Shown in pieces: positions 25,441 through 36,261 of a stretch of DNA of 64,000 nucleotides; position 1 is the stretch's first letter, and each line of letters starts with the position of its first letter. Source of the DNA: Diphasiastrum complanatum. Lineage: Eukaryota; Streptophyta; Lycopodiopsida; Lycopodiales; Lycopodiaceae. The stretch spans positions 16,956,222-17,020,221 of the forward strand of contig CM055108.1 of NCBI GenBank assembly GCA_029204225.1, read 5' to 3'. Both the position numbers and the translations under genes were made by a program. A model generated the notes under the pieces. The model made no database searches, was not told the DNA's origin, and saw only the letters and a program-made list of their open reading frames with translations.

Positions 25441-26454
25441 TCCATCATAAGGCAAAATAGATGAAAAAGAGTGCTTGGAGCCACACATATGTGAAGATGC
25501 TCCACTATCAATATATCATGAGTCATCCTTGTTGAAGGTGGAAGAGGAGAAGCTTGATGCCATAAGAGAGCCTTCTCCATCACTTGCAATATAGTCTTCT
25601 TTCTCATTGGTGATGTTGGCTTGATTGAGTTGATTCTTCTTCTTGAAGCAATTGGTGGCATAATGGCCTTTCATGCCACAATAAAAGCACTTGATCTTCT
25701 TCTTCTTGAGATTTGAAGTAGAAGCATGAGAGGTATCCTCCTCCTCCTCTTCATCTTGGTCTTTAGCTTTGTCATTAGAGAAGTGATGGTGTTTCTTCTT
25801 ACTCCTCTCTTTGTGCTTGGCAAATAGAACTTTGCCATCATCATGATTGAGTAATAGCTTGTCCATCCTCAAGAGTTTGTATTCTTGTCTTGATTCTTCA
25901 GAAATAAGCACACTTTGAAGGGCCTCCAAACTTGGTAGCTCCTCCTTAATGGCATAAGATAGGACAAGGTTGTCATATTCATCTCTCAAGCCATTGAGAA
26001 TGACTTGGACTAGCTCACTTTGATTGATTGAGTAACCAATACATGCAAGCTCCCTATGAATATCCGTGACTCTCAAAACATAACTAGATGCACTATCATC
26101 ACTCTTTTGACTACTTTGGAAGATTTGATTTCTAAGAGTGAGGAGCCTAGAGGTGTTCTTAGCCTCATAGATGGACTTGAGACAGTCCCAAGCTTCCTTG
26201 GATGTAGCACAATCACCAATCTCCCTCAATATCTCATCAGAGACATTCATCTTAATGTAGTGGAGAGCCATCCTAGCTCTCTTCTTGTATTTTTGTACTT
26301 CTTGAAGGACTTGAGGCTCCTCCTCAATCCCAAGTACAATGTCCATCACATCTTGGAGTATCAAGATGGACTCCATCCTCAACTTCCATATTGAATAATT
26401 GGAAGTAGACAATCTCTCACTTGGTTGCAACAAGTATGAACTCATTGAAGTCAT
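25441..26454 (-). pseudogene. E6 gag, ending in a stop just before the protease motif
   Basis: Open from ATG 26,454 to a TGA at 25,518-25,516 (312 codons). It holds the UBN2-type gag domain (residues about 1-220), a basic K/E-rich linker, and a zinc knuckle C-F-Y-C-G-M-K-G-H-Y-A-T-N-C near residue 263. The TGA stands where relatives have Trp before the protease site; the following residues still read D-S-G-A-S-S-H-M before the frame closes near 25,400. Gag itself is intact, so particle assembly protein could still be produced if it were transcribed. The start is fixed by similarity to the E9, E10 and E19 gag. Confidence 0.8.
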
Positions 26455-26722
26455 GTAAAGTGGAGATAAATAAAAGTGATGAACAAAAAATGTTGCTTCT
26501 CTCTCACTATAGGATCCAATAATGGTGTGCTACCATCTCCTATGCAAGATCTTGCAACAAACTGTGAGATGATTCTCACTAGCTATCTCAATCTCTCCAA
26601 AACTAGATCTACTTCACATCAAATGATGGAGTATGAGCAAATTTAGGATCAAACACTCTTAGCACGTGTGAAATACACTAAGAAACCAAATTTGACTCAA
26701 ATACAATGATATTGCATGAAAC
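26455..26722 (-). other. E6 leader; PBS and inner LTR end deleted
   Basis: Between the gag start and the remaining 5' LTR. No PBS-like GCTCTGATACCA is present, whereas about 190 bp of LTR that exists in the 3' copy is absent. The deletion therefore removed the LTR end and the PBS. Confidence 0.6.
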
Positions 26723-27354
26723 AAGTAAAAACAAGCTGCTCTCTTGTGTAGAGAGAGAAAAATCATCATGAGCTCTCGGGTAGAGAAAGAAAGCTAGAAA
26801 TTCAATGACACTCAAAATCCACTCAATCTCAAAATCAATTAGATCCAAAATGAGGAGTACATGATACTAGTAGATTCATGAGCTACCACTATGCTCAACT
26901 ATGATTGGATCACACTTTTTCACCTCTTAATCCTATTGGACCATTGATCCATGCACCTCTAAATTCTATTGGACTATATTCAAGCACACCTCAAATTCCT
27001 ATTGGACCACACATGGTTCCACCTCTAAATCCTATTGGACCTCTTAAACTTCATCAAACAAAAGCATTACACTTGTCTAGACTCTAATTGGCACAAGTTT
27101 GGCCTCCTACTCTATTTTGGCTCAATAGTGGCATTACAAGTGGAAATGGATAATTTGCCATCTATGCCAAATTTGACCCTATCAACATCCTACACCTAAA
27201 TGCTTGACTATGAAATTCTATGAGACTCCTATATCAAACATTTTTATTTACTTTACAATTCTCCACATGTGGGAACATCCTCCACACATGTGAGATTCAC
27301 TTACAAACTTCTATCATAAAAAATACCAAGCTAGATTTTTGCCAATTTCTCACA
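26723..27354 (-). repeat. E6 5' LTR, truncated on the inner side
   Basis: Copy of 23,718-24,352, including the CCAAT array (26,905-27,087). The outer end ATTTCTCACA is intact and abuts TAAAT. Some CG positions of the 3' copy are TG or CA here (for example ACACATGTG versus ACACGTGTG), as expected of methylated DNA. Confidence 0.85.
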
Positions 27355-27359
27355 TAAAT
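27355..27359. repeat. Target site duplication of E6, right copy
   Basis: TAAAT, identical to 23,521-23,525; the E4 integrase continues at CACTTTG. Confidence 0.85.
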
Positions 27360-28225
27360 CACTTTGTTGCCTGTGCATTTCTCTGCCCAATTCATGTATT
27401 CTGTGAATTTATCAAGTGCTTCTGATTTATTCTAGATGAAGTACACGTTGGCGAATTTAATATAATTATCAATGAAGGTTATGTAATATTTCGAGCCTCC
27501 TACCAAGATCACATTGAAAGGCCCACAAATGTCAGAATGCACTAACTTTAGAATCTTGGTCATTTTGTAGGAGTTGTTTCTTGGATTTTTCTTTGTTGTC
27601 GTAGAGGGCTTGGTCAGAACCATCCTTGTGATCAAGGTGTTCTCTAGCCTTGACTTCCTCTCGAATCTCGACAATTGCCTTTTCGAGGGTCATTTTAAGA
27701 TCTTTCGCGAGCAGGGTTTTGGTTGTCTGGAAAGATCTGGGTAAGGCTCTCAACAGGTAAGTAAGCTGCTTCTCAGTTGACACTACATTTTCTGCTCCAG
27801 AATTGTGTAGTGACAGAAACAAACAGATCCTTCATCTTCCTTACAAAAGAAGTGAGGTCTTTGTCGTCCCACTATAGATTCGTCAGCTGATTTTCCAGCA
27901 TCATTATTTGACTTCTTGATTTCGTTTGAAATCTCATGAGCAGTGTATCCCACATCTCCTTAGCTTTGGAGAGTGTAACCAGGTCAAGTGTGAGACTATC
28001 TTCGGTGGATGAAGATAGCAAGGCTATTGCCTTGTCATTTTTCTCCCTCCACTCATGTAGCTTTTTCCTTGATGTAGTAGGCATCTCTTCTATGCCATCC
28101 ACCTAGGAGAATAAACATTTACCCTTGAGTATCAATGATGTCTTAACTTTCCAGGCTAGAAAGCTAGATCCTGAAGAATATAGAACTATACAAATCTTGC
28201 TTTGTATGCTACTGACTGAAGCCAT
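27360..28225 (-). pseudogene. E4 gag joined to integrase by internal deletion
   Basis: The gag start is at ATG 28,225-28,223. Gag core pieces lie at 28,102-27,872 and 27,822-27,590 (R-A-L-P-R-S-F block). Near 27,570-27,580 gag sequence (K-K-N-P-R) passes directly into the integrase core (H-S-D-I-C-G-P-F-N-V), so zinc knuckles, protease and the integrase zinc domain were deleted. The integrase core runs to 27,360, where E6 interrupts it. The junction exists in E4 only; E5 keeps the region. Confidence 0.75.
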
Positions 28226-28324
28226 TGCTTCTGAAGTGTGTTCTCTTGTTGATGGTTGTTTGTTTGAATGATTGGCCTCCTGGATCTAATAACTTTTTGG
28301 CTATGTCAGACTATGACAAGGTAG

Positions 28325-28336
28325 GCTCTAATACCA
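28325..28336 (-). promoter_or_regulatory. E4 primer binding site (tRNA-iMet type)
   Basis: GCTCTAATACCA, one base before the 5' LTR. Its reverse complement is TGGTATTAGAGC, one change from the plant Copia consensus. Confidence 0.8.
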
Positions 28337-28337
28337 C

Positions 28338-28852
28338 TGATGACAATCGATCGTGGATGCAAAAAAAAATTCGGATGGATTTCAAATATGATTGCTGGTC
28401 ACTGCCAATTGTATCATTCCTACAGTCCTCCATAATGTAGACAGACACTGCTGATCTGCGTTTTAGATTAACACAACATTCAACAAAATTCAAACCAAGG
28501 TGTGAAATTAAATGAACAAGTGAATCAGACACACGAATGGTAGCAGACCAATTTACATTCAAGATCAGACAAGATAAGAGTGATATGTGTGCAATGGCTA
28601 CAAAATCATCTATTGATTTTTATGATTCTTCAAGCACTACATGCAGATCCACACAGTGCATTGGCATGAGAGAAATATAGTTCTCAAACAAATTCATGTC
28701 TCGCTTACTAGCGGACTTGTGGATCTATAGATCCTATGCAGAATTGTCTCGCACACAGGTAGACTCGTATTGGTATTTTTGTCTTCTTGCTTACTAGCAT
28801 TAGACTTCTTCATAGTATATCATGCATCAACCAGAAGGTATATAGTCATGTC
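28338..28852 (-). repeat. E4 5' LTR, truncated on the outer side
   Basis: It matches 13,523-13,982 plus 15,106-15,175 of the 3' LTR, without the 1.1-kb insert, and ends abruptly at TATAGTCATGT. The promoter half (U3) is missing. Confidence 0.8.
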
Positions 28853-29267
28853 ATATTGGACGTGACCCAAAAGTAACTAATATCCTTGTGTGTCCCAAAA
28901 CACACTAAAATGGAGTTTAGACATGGTATGAGACAGTGTCTGCATGTGTAGAGTTATCAATAACAATTCTATGAATAGTTGATCCATGCTTAGGACTCTA
29001 TTCTAGGTGAATCTATGTATAGGGAACTTAGGGCTATGCATGGCTATGTGCCCAGGTTGCTTTTGGCTCTATATATTGAGGCCAAACTCACCCTACTCCT
29101 CATCATGGTTTTGGATTCATTGCCAGGCTCTCACTCTATATTCATGTTTCTTGTTCTTTGGCTTGGGGGTGAGGCTTCTAGAGTTTGATTGGAGGCTTCT
29201 ACTTGGTTGGGTGGTTTCTCCATAGTGTGTTATCCATTGTGTTTGTACTTTGTAAGCAAGATCTATA
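28853..29267. other. Unassigned DNA between E4 and E7
   Basis: 415 bp with a TATA-like CTCTATATATTG at about 29,069 and no ORF of note. It may be part of another LTR, but I found no second copy in the window. Confidence 0.35.
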
Positions 29268-30584
29268 GAGCTTGATTATGAGGAGACCTTTGCACCCGTT
29301 GCAAAGATGGTGACAATAAAAATTCTTATTACTCTTGCTTGTTTTTTCAAGTGGAAGGTGTTCCAATTAGATGTATCCAATGCTTTTCTAAATGGTTATC
29401 TTGAGGAGGAGATCGATATGGAACAACCTCAAGGATTCATCAAGGATGAGTCCAAAGTGTGTTTGCTCTTCAAAAGTCTTTATGGACTCAATCAAGCACC
29501 AAGATCATGGTATTCAAGACTTAACTCTTTTCTTATCTCACTAGGATTTACTCTTAGTGACTATGATCCTTCCATGTATCTAAAGTTTGTTGATAGCAAT
29601 ATTGTCATTCTTCTAATTTATGTTGATGACATTATTCTTTGTGGAAGTTGTATCAAGCTAGTTGATGAAAACAAGCTAGCACTTGGATGTGAGTTTAAAA
29701 TGCAAGATCTAGGAGAGATGCATTACATCCTAGGCCTAGAAATTGATTTTTATGAAAATCATGTCTTTATATGCCAATCTAGATATGCTCACTCTATGTT
29801 GAAAAAACTCCATATGGAAAATTCTAAGAGCATAGATACTCCAATGGAGCAAATTGTAAAAGATCCTAATAAAGGTGATGAAAGATCCTTTGAGGACATC
29901 ACACTTTTTAGGAGTCTTGTAGGCTCCTTGATTTGGCTTACCATTACTAGGCCTGATCTAAGTTTTTGTGTGCACAAATTGAGTCAATTTATGCAAGATC
30001 TTAAGATCCATCATTGGAAGATGGCCAAGAGGATTCTAAGATATGTATCTTCATCTTGTGATTATGGTCTACTCTATAAAAGTGAAGATCTATTCATTGT
30101 TGGCTACTCGGATTCGAACTTTGCAAGTGACAAGATGGATCAAAAGTCTATTAGTGCATACACTATCTTTCTTGGAGGCAATCTTATATCTTGGATTTCC
30201 AAAAAGCAAGATACTATATCTCTCTCTTCATGTGAGGCCGAGTACAAAGCACTCACTACAACTACCAAATAAGTGCTTTGGATCAAGAGGTTATTAATGG
30301 AGCTAAAGTGCATCAAGGAGGATGATCTACCAATGATCAAGTGTGATAACATCTCGGCCAAAGCTCTTGCCAATAGTCCCATATTTCATGCAAGAAGCAA
30401 GCACATAGCAGTGGCACACCATTTTGTGAGAGAAAAGCAGCTTATAGGAGAAATCTATTTGGAGCATGTCAACTCGTCTTCTTGTATTGCCGATCTACTC
30501 ACCAAGCCTTTGAGCAAAACTGCTTTCATCAAGCATAGATCTAATCTTGGAGTTATATCAAGATCAATTGTCAAATCTTCATAG
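29268..30584 (+). pseudogene. E7 RT and RNase H with one internal stop
   Basis: A single reading frame runs from the RT fingers (D-Y-E-E-T-F-A-P-V-A-K-M at the 5' edge) through F-L-N-G-Y-L-E-E, S-L-Y-G-L-N-Q-A-P-R-S-W, the catalytic Y-V-D-D-I-I near 29,620, S-L-I-W-L-T-I-T-R-P-D, and RNase H (Y-S-D-S-N-F-A, S-S-C-E-A-E-Y, C-D-N-I-S-A-K, H-A-R-S-K-H-I) to a normal end at 30,584. The only break inside it is a TAA at 30,270-30,272 in RNase H. It is 5' truncated, lacking gag, protease and integrase. Its otherwise clean frame makes it the youngest-looking polymerase of the E6/E7 family in the window. Confidence 0.85.
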
Positions 30585-30602
30585 ATAATTTTTTAGGAGG
30601 AG

Positions 30603-31334
30603 TGTGAAGAATTGAAAAAGATTATCTATGTTAGATATAGGGGTCTTATGCTTTTTACATCAAGCATCTAGGTGTAGGATGTTGATAGGAATAAATTTGG
30701 CATAGATAGCAAATTATGCATTTCCACTTGTAATGCCACTATTGAGCCAAAATAGAGTAAGAGGCTAAACACGTGCCAATTAGAATGTAGACAAGTGTAA
30801 AGCTTTTGTTTGATGAATTCCAAGAGGTCCAATAGGATTTAGAGGTGGAACCTTGTGAGGTCCAATAGGAAATTGAGGTGTGCTTGAATATAGTCCAATA
30901 GAATTAAGAGGTGCATGGATCAATGATCCAGGATCAAGAGGTGACAAAATATGGTCCAATCAGAGTTAAGCATAGTGGTAGCTTGTGGATCTACTAGTAT
31001 CATTGTACTCCTCATTTTGAATCTAATTGATTTGGTGATTTCATGGATTTTGTGAGTTATTGGATTTCTAGCTTTCTCTCTCTACTCGAGAGCTCATGAT
31101 GCTTTTTCTCTCTCTACCCAAGGAGAGTAGCTTGTTTTTACTTGGATTATTTTGAATACTTCCCACACGTGTGAGTGAGAGTTGGAAGTGATCGAATGCA
31201 TGTAGTAGTGTGTTTTTGCCATAGGATTCAAGATTGATCTTGAATCTCAATCTAGTCTTGATCTTGGTGCATCTACACACCTTAGGAGATCACAAGTACA
31301 TGTAGTGGACAGTCCACATGTGTGAAATTCAACA
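30603..31334 (+). repeat. E7 3' LTR
   Basis: TGTGAAGAATTG...AAATTCAACA, 732 bp, preceded by TTTTTTAGGAGGAG. It contains the CCAAT repeats (about 30,820-30,970) and CACACGTGTG at 31,164-31,173. Its reverse complement aligns with the E6 LTR. Confidence 0.85.
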
Positions 31335-31364
31335 CTTTCTATCTGGCCATCTGATTCAGGATGA

Positions 31365-31937
31365 TTAGAAGAACTCACTCAAAGAAGTTTCATGTTTATG
31401 GAATATTGCTGACCAAAAGTGACCTGTGAACTTAGGATCTCTATCACTAACAATGTCACTTGGCAGACCATACAATCGAAATAATCTTTCAACAAAGATA
31501 TGGGCTAATTCAGAAGCCTTTATAGTTGACTTGATTGGTATGAATGCAACTAACTTAGTTAACCGATCCACTACAACCCAAATAGAATCATTTTTCCATT
31601 GGGTCTTCGAAAGTCCAAATACAAAATCCATAGATATGCTTCCCCATCTCTTATCAGGGATATCTAATAGATGCAACAAACCAACAGCCTTATGGCATTC
31701 AGCCTTTGCTAGTTGACAGGGCTTGCATTTAACAACATATGACTTGACATATGGCTTGAGCTTTGGCCAACAAAATTCTCTTTTAACCAAGTCTAGAGCC
31801 CTGTGTATACCGAGATGTCCTACATAGGGTATGTCATGACATTCAAAAAAAATCTTACGTTTGAGCTCATCATCACTAGATATGCAAACTTTCTCATTCC
31901 GAAATAGTAATCCATCTTTAATGGAAAACTGTTCCAC
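31365..31937 (-). pseudogene. E8 integrase (zinc domain and core), C-terminus lost
   Basis: 190 open codons. The zinc-binding domain has H-L-G-I-H and C-K-P-C-Q-L-A-K; the catalytic core has S-M-D-F-V-F-G-L (first Asp) and S-D-R-D-P-K-F (second Asp). The sequence changes before the expected Glu. The C-terminal domain, and any chromodomain, is absent because E7 lies there, so the Gypsy clade cannot be settled from it. Confidence 0.85.
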
Positions 31938-33556
31938 AATCTTCTTATCTTTCTGAGTTAGTTGAGTCCCTTGTGTTTCTAAGTCACGTTGTCAACATTT
32001 CTGTCGGTCTGAACAATGTTCCAAATGTCAACAAAATGGGAGTCTGATTCATATTTTCCTCTCAGTGAAAGAAACAATAATCATAGAAATATGGGTGAAT
32101 GACAACTCGTTCAGTTCACCGATCCGACTAAGAGCATCTGCAACTTGATTAGAGCTACCTCTTATCAATTCAGCCCATCGAGCTTTTCTCTCCCGAAGAT
32201 TATGTTGGTTACAAAAATACTTAAGAGGCTAGTGATCCGTATACACTACAAACTTACTACCATACAAGTAGTGTCTCCAGGTTTTAAGTGCATGGATTAT
32301 ATTGTAATAGAACCGCTCCAACTGCAACATCATTTGCATCCATTCTCACGACGTAAGGTAAATTTGGATTTGCAATTTGTAACAAGAGAGCTGAAACAAT
32401 CATTGTTTTAAGTTTCTCAAAACATTGATTCAATTTCTCATTCTAAACAATAGGCAAACTATGTTGATTCCTCTTTTTCTTTTTATTAACAAATCCTTTT
32501 GTCAGATTATTAAGTGGTGCTGCTAACTTAGCATAATCCTCAATAAATCTCTTCAAGAAAAGTGTAAAACCTAAAAATGACTTTACTTGCCTCACAGTTC
32601 CCGGAATTGACCACTCAATCACAATCTTGATTTTATCCTCGTCAATCTTGATCCCATTTACTGTGATCTTATGACCGAGATAAAGTAACTCTTGCTTAAA
32701 GAATTCATACTTGGACTCTTTAGCGTAGAGTAACTCTCGACGGAGTTTCATCAAGATGATTTTTAAGTGTTCTACATGTTTCACCAAGGATCTACTGTAA
32801 ACGAGAATATCGTCTAAGAATACAACCACAAACTTTCCCATGTATGGACGAAATAATAGTTCATCATTTCCTAGAACATTGCTGGAGTATTCGTTTATTC
32901 AAATGGCAACACTAAGAATTCATAATGACCAAATCTAAAACAAAATCCTATCTTTTGGACATCTTTCTACTTAATTCTTATTTGATGGTACCTGTCCTGA
33001 GATCTATCTTGGTGAAATACCATGCTCCACCCAAGCGATCTACAAGGTCATCCATCTTGGGTAATGGATATTTATTTTTGATAGTCACTTTATTAAGCCC
33101 CTTGCAATCTAAACACATCCGAAAACCTCCATCTTTCTTTGCTTTAAGAAGAACAAGAGCGCCCCATGGTGATTTACTAGGCTGTATATGTTCCATCCTC
33201 AGATAGTTTTCTATTTGATCTGAAATCTCTGTCTCCTCTTTCTGAGAAAACCTATAAGATTGTCTAGAAATAGGTTGTCTTCCTGGAATTAGCTCAATCT
33301 TGTGGTCTACTGACCTAGATGGTGGTAAACCATGAGGTAATTCAGATGGGAAAACATCTCTAACTTCATTTATGATCTGTTCTTTCACTACTGCTTGTTC
33401 ATGATCTAAATTTATTGAGTTAAGAATTGCTAAGAATTCACAACCATTTAGATTCATTTTAGGAACATCCACGACTGGCATAGCACATATTGAAAAAACT
33501 TCATACTTTGAATAATCCAATACTTCCATTTCATTAACTTTAGAAATCTGATCCAA
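31938..33556 (-). pseudogene. E8 RT and RNase H remnant
   Basis: The RT N-terminal half is open at 33,556-32,978 ([10 protein letters not shown], then K-S-P-W-G-A, then Y-P-L-P-K-M-D-D-L). The palm with F-L-D-D-I-L-V-Y-S and the thumb lie at 32,841-32,443. RNase H is decayed at 32,440-31,990 (V-V-Y-T-D-H and P-L-K-Y-F are legible). Between 32,977 and 32,842 the frame is lost. This is the typical RT of a Gypsy element. Confidence 0.82.
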
Positions 33557-34345
33557 TAGACGTACTAAATTACTGCCAAATAATGTAACTACCTTATCAC
33601 CCCTCCTTGAAAGTCAGAACATGCTTCTCAAAATCAATCAGCAGAGAAGGCGATTTACTAAATAACCATTCACAACCTAAGACTAAATCAGTACGAGCTA
33701 GGTCCAAAACATGAAAATTAACTAATTATGTGTGTCCTTGTATCAAAACTGGGAGCTTCGGTACTTTTACGTTCCAAGTCTCCAACTCTGCTCCTGAAGT
33801 TGATTGCTCGCTTCAATTTCCAAGCTGAATTTCTGCACAAGACGAAAATTGACAAAATTATGAGGTTAATCACTGTCCAATAGAATACTCACTTCTTTAT
33901 CTGTAATTGTGCCAGTTAAACAAAAGAGTTTATTAGGCAAGAAAGAAGTAGTACTGAAAGAACATTTACACTCATAATTAGTCAAGTTAATTTTCAAAGT
34001 CTTACCATTGCCAAACATTTTCTTCCTTTCTGGACAAAATTTTATCATATGTCCAGGTTTTTTACAGACAAAACATAAGTTCTCTTTCTTAGCCTTTTAC
34101 CGAGACTTAGATTTCTTAAATCTTTTCTTCTTCGGTTTCCTGGGTTCCGACGCTGCTTGATCTAATTCGTCAAAATATTTTGCTTGGTCTGGACTGCGCT
34201 TCTTACCCTTCTTGGTTTTCAAAGTGGTTGGAATTTGTGCAAATTGCTTCCTAGATGCCACCACTATGGAATCATATGCTTTCGCGATCTAAAATGCATC
34301 CTTGAGATTTTGAAGCACATTTCTACAAAAATTGCCACTTATAAA
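33557..34345 (-). pseudogene. E8 protease and gag tail
   Basis: The zinc knuckle C-F-V-C-K-K-P-G-H-M-I-K-F-C is at about 34,075-34,030, followed by an open stretch to a protease-like L-L-D-S-D at 33,870, after which the frame closes. A basic lysine-rich gag tail lies upstream (34,200-34,100) with one stop. Homology ends near 34,345. Confidence 0.65.
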
Positions 34346-35614
34346 ACCCAGTTTTATATCTATCAGTCATAGCACATACGTATAACCACTCAAAACATAT
34401 CTAGGCCATACATGCATGTCAGGATCACTTTAACATGCAAACATCCCATGCAAGCACAGTACCTCAAAATAGGAAATTGACTTGCATGAAATCAAATTTT
34501 GTTTGAAATTCTACCAATTTTGCTCACAAAATTGCAAAACTTCAGATGATCATCACTTTGGCTACAGAATACCAAATTGGATTTTGTAAAGCTCAAAACA
34601 GAGGGAGACCTAGTGAAAAAGACCCTTGCCACAACAGCTTGCCAACTAGGATTCACATATGTGAGTTCAAAACAACCAAAAAACCTGTAGGAGGGTGCAC
34701 TTTTTCAAGTCCAATCTGTCTGAAATTATGCAAACACTCAACCAAGCGTAAAAGTGATGATACAAATAGTCTTAAATGGTCTGTAAGACTTCCATGAAGC
34801 CTTCATACAGATCCTATGAAGCAGTATGGGCTGAGAAGCATGAATTCTTGATTTCTAGAAGTCAACATTGCAGCAAACTTGATGGAATTGAAACATAAGC
34901 CTCTACCCATCAATTTACAAGTCTGATAGCTTGCTTTTAAGGTAAAAAGGAACACAATTCATATTGCAAAAAATCCAGAATGGTCCTCTTATGTATCTAG
35001 AGAAATCCACCCCCCAAAATTCACCAAAATTTGTCAATTTTTGCCAATTTTTGACTTCATACAAACCCAATTGCTGGAATTTTTGGCTCTAACTTCAAGG
35101 ACAACTTCAAAAGACTATGATTCATCTTTTTCCAGCTGAAATCGATTTTCTACAACCTCCTACCATCCAATTTCATGAAAAAACAAGCAAAAATTATGGA
35201 TTTTGGCTACTTCTAGGTTTTTTCACCTTGACAAATTGGAAACTAATGGCAAAAATATTTTTCTCTAACACATGCAATCCTATTTACAGAATTATAACCA
35301 TCTTATTAATTTGAACTTGCTGAATTTTGAATTCTACTATCATTTTTGTGCCAAAATCATGGAAACAAGCCAAATATGGCTAGAAAAGAGCCTAGAATCC
35401 AAAACCATGGAAAGATCCAACATGCAACCTAAATTTCAACTACTTCAAAGTGAATAAACTTGTTGGAAATTTCAGATCCTTAACTAGTTTTGACTTACAC
35501 ATGCTAAAACTCCAAAAAGACAACCAAAATTGATTTCCTAGCACAATTCTCCATAAACTACAATGAATTTGAGAGAGATATGGATAATGCAAATTGAAAT
35601 TGGGAAGATCCACC
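34346..35614. other. No gene seen between E8 and E9
   Basis: About 1.27 kb of AT-rich DNA. Short ORFs (up to 83 codons) have no recognisable motif. It may contain an unrecognised LTR or leader. Confidence 0.4.
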
Positions 35615-36261
35615 TGTGAAAAATACAGATCCTAAGTGGATCTAAACTCCAAGATCATTGGCTTGAATGCTTGCACTCCAAACTACATAAGCTAGGAATT
35701 GGCAACACATTCTATGCTACCTAGAATGCAAAGAACTTGATCAAAAAGCATTTATCACAAATGGAAACTTCCATAAACATCAAGTGCGGTCCAAAATAGC
35801 ATTATACAGTCCATAATACATCAGCCTACCACTTTTGGAAAGCACCTAAGATCATACACACAAAGCTTGAACTCAATCACTACACAATGCCAACAATGGA
35901 AGGAGAACCCAATAGAAAAATCTCTCATTAAGCAAATGAATACAATGGATCTGCTCCAACCTGTTTCTCCACGGCCTACCTGCTATATATAGCTGAGAGA
36001 GATGACTCTCTCTCCTCTCTCTAGACCCTCCTTACCTAAAATATGCCCTATATAGGTAAAATTGGCATATATGTCCAAAATACATGAAAATGGACTCATT
36101 TCGAAGGTCTTGAAGTTTGACACTTCTTCATACTGAAAAAATACACTTACTAAAAATATCTAGACCTGTTTCACACGTGTGAAAAGTCAGATCCTAAACT
36201 ATGTGCCATTTTTAGCAATTTTGGCCTAAAACTAGACAAGGAAATGTTGACAATTTTCACA
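35615..36261 (-). repeat. E9 3' LTR
   Basis: 647 bp with perfect 8-bp inverted ends TGTGAAAA/TTTTCACA. A TATATATA core lies at about 35,990 and CACACGTGTG at 36,172-36,181. The left flank is GATCCACC; the target duplication cannot be checked because the other LTR is truncated. Confidence 0.92.

Larger units (their letters stand above)
23526..27354 (-). mobile_element. E6: non-autonomous Copia-type element nested in E4
   Basis: Minus-strand element with 3' LTR (23,526-24,352), an unknown ORF, a gag gene and a 5' LTR (26,723-27,354) lacking its inner ~190 bp and the PBS. It is flanked by TAAAT on both sides. Between gag/protease and the unknown ORF, integrase and RT are missing. Its LTR family is that of E7, which does encode RT, so E6 is probably a deletion derivative that relied on E7-type proteins. 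LTR copies show roughly a dozen differences over about 630 bp, mostly transitions. Confidence 0.8.
13523..28852 (-). mobile_element. E4: Ty1/Copia element split by three insertions
   Basis: Two LTRs both starting TGATGACAATCGATCG (13,523 and 28,338) bracket the pieces of one minus-strand Copia element: RNase H (15,577-16,000), RT and integrase (21,761-23,520), and integrase and gag (27,360-28,225), followed by a PBS. The interruptions are an unknown insert in the 3' LTR (13,983-15,105), element E5 (16,001-21,760) and element E6 (23,526-27,354). About 240 bp of RT/RNase H is missing at the E5 right edge, and the outer part of the 5' LTR (roughly 0.4 kb) is missing. That the pieces are one element is inferred from order, orientation and LTR identity. 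Confidence 0.75.
29268..31334 (+). mobile_element. E7: 3' half of a Copia element with LTR
   Basis: Plus strand: RT and RNase H (29,268-30,584), purine tract (30,590-30,602) and 3' LTR (30,603-31,334). Everything upstream of RT is missing. The LTR family is that of E6 and E18. At 31,334 it abuts the Gypsy element E8 inside its integrase. Confidence 0.85.
31335..34345 (-). mobile_element. E8: decayed Ty3/Gypsy element
   Basis: Minus-strand order gag tail, zinc knuckle, protease, RT, RNase H, integrase, which is the Gypsy order. Both ends are missing: the integrase is cut by E7 at 31,334, and no LTR or PBS is visible. Multiple stops and frameshifts. Confidence 0.8.

Noticed and set aside
30603-31334. 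Host promoter reading of the G-box and CCAAT motifs
   Set aside because: They lie within an LTR defined by a purine tract, TG..CA ends and other copies, so they are element promoters rather than host gene promoters.
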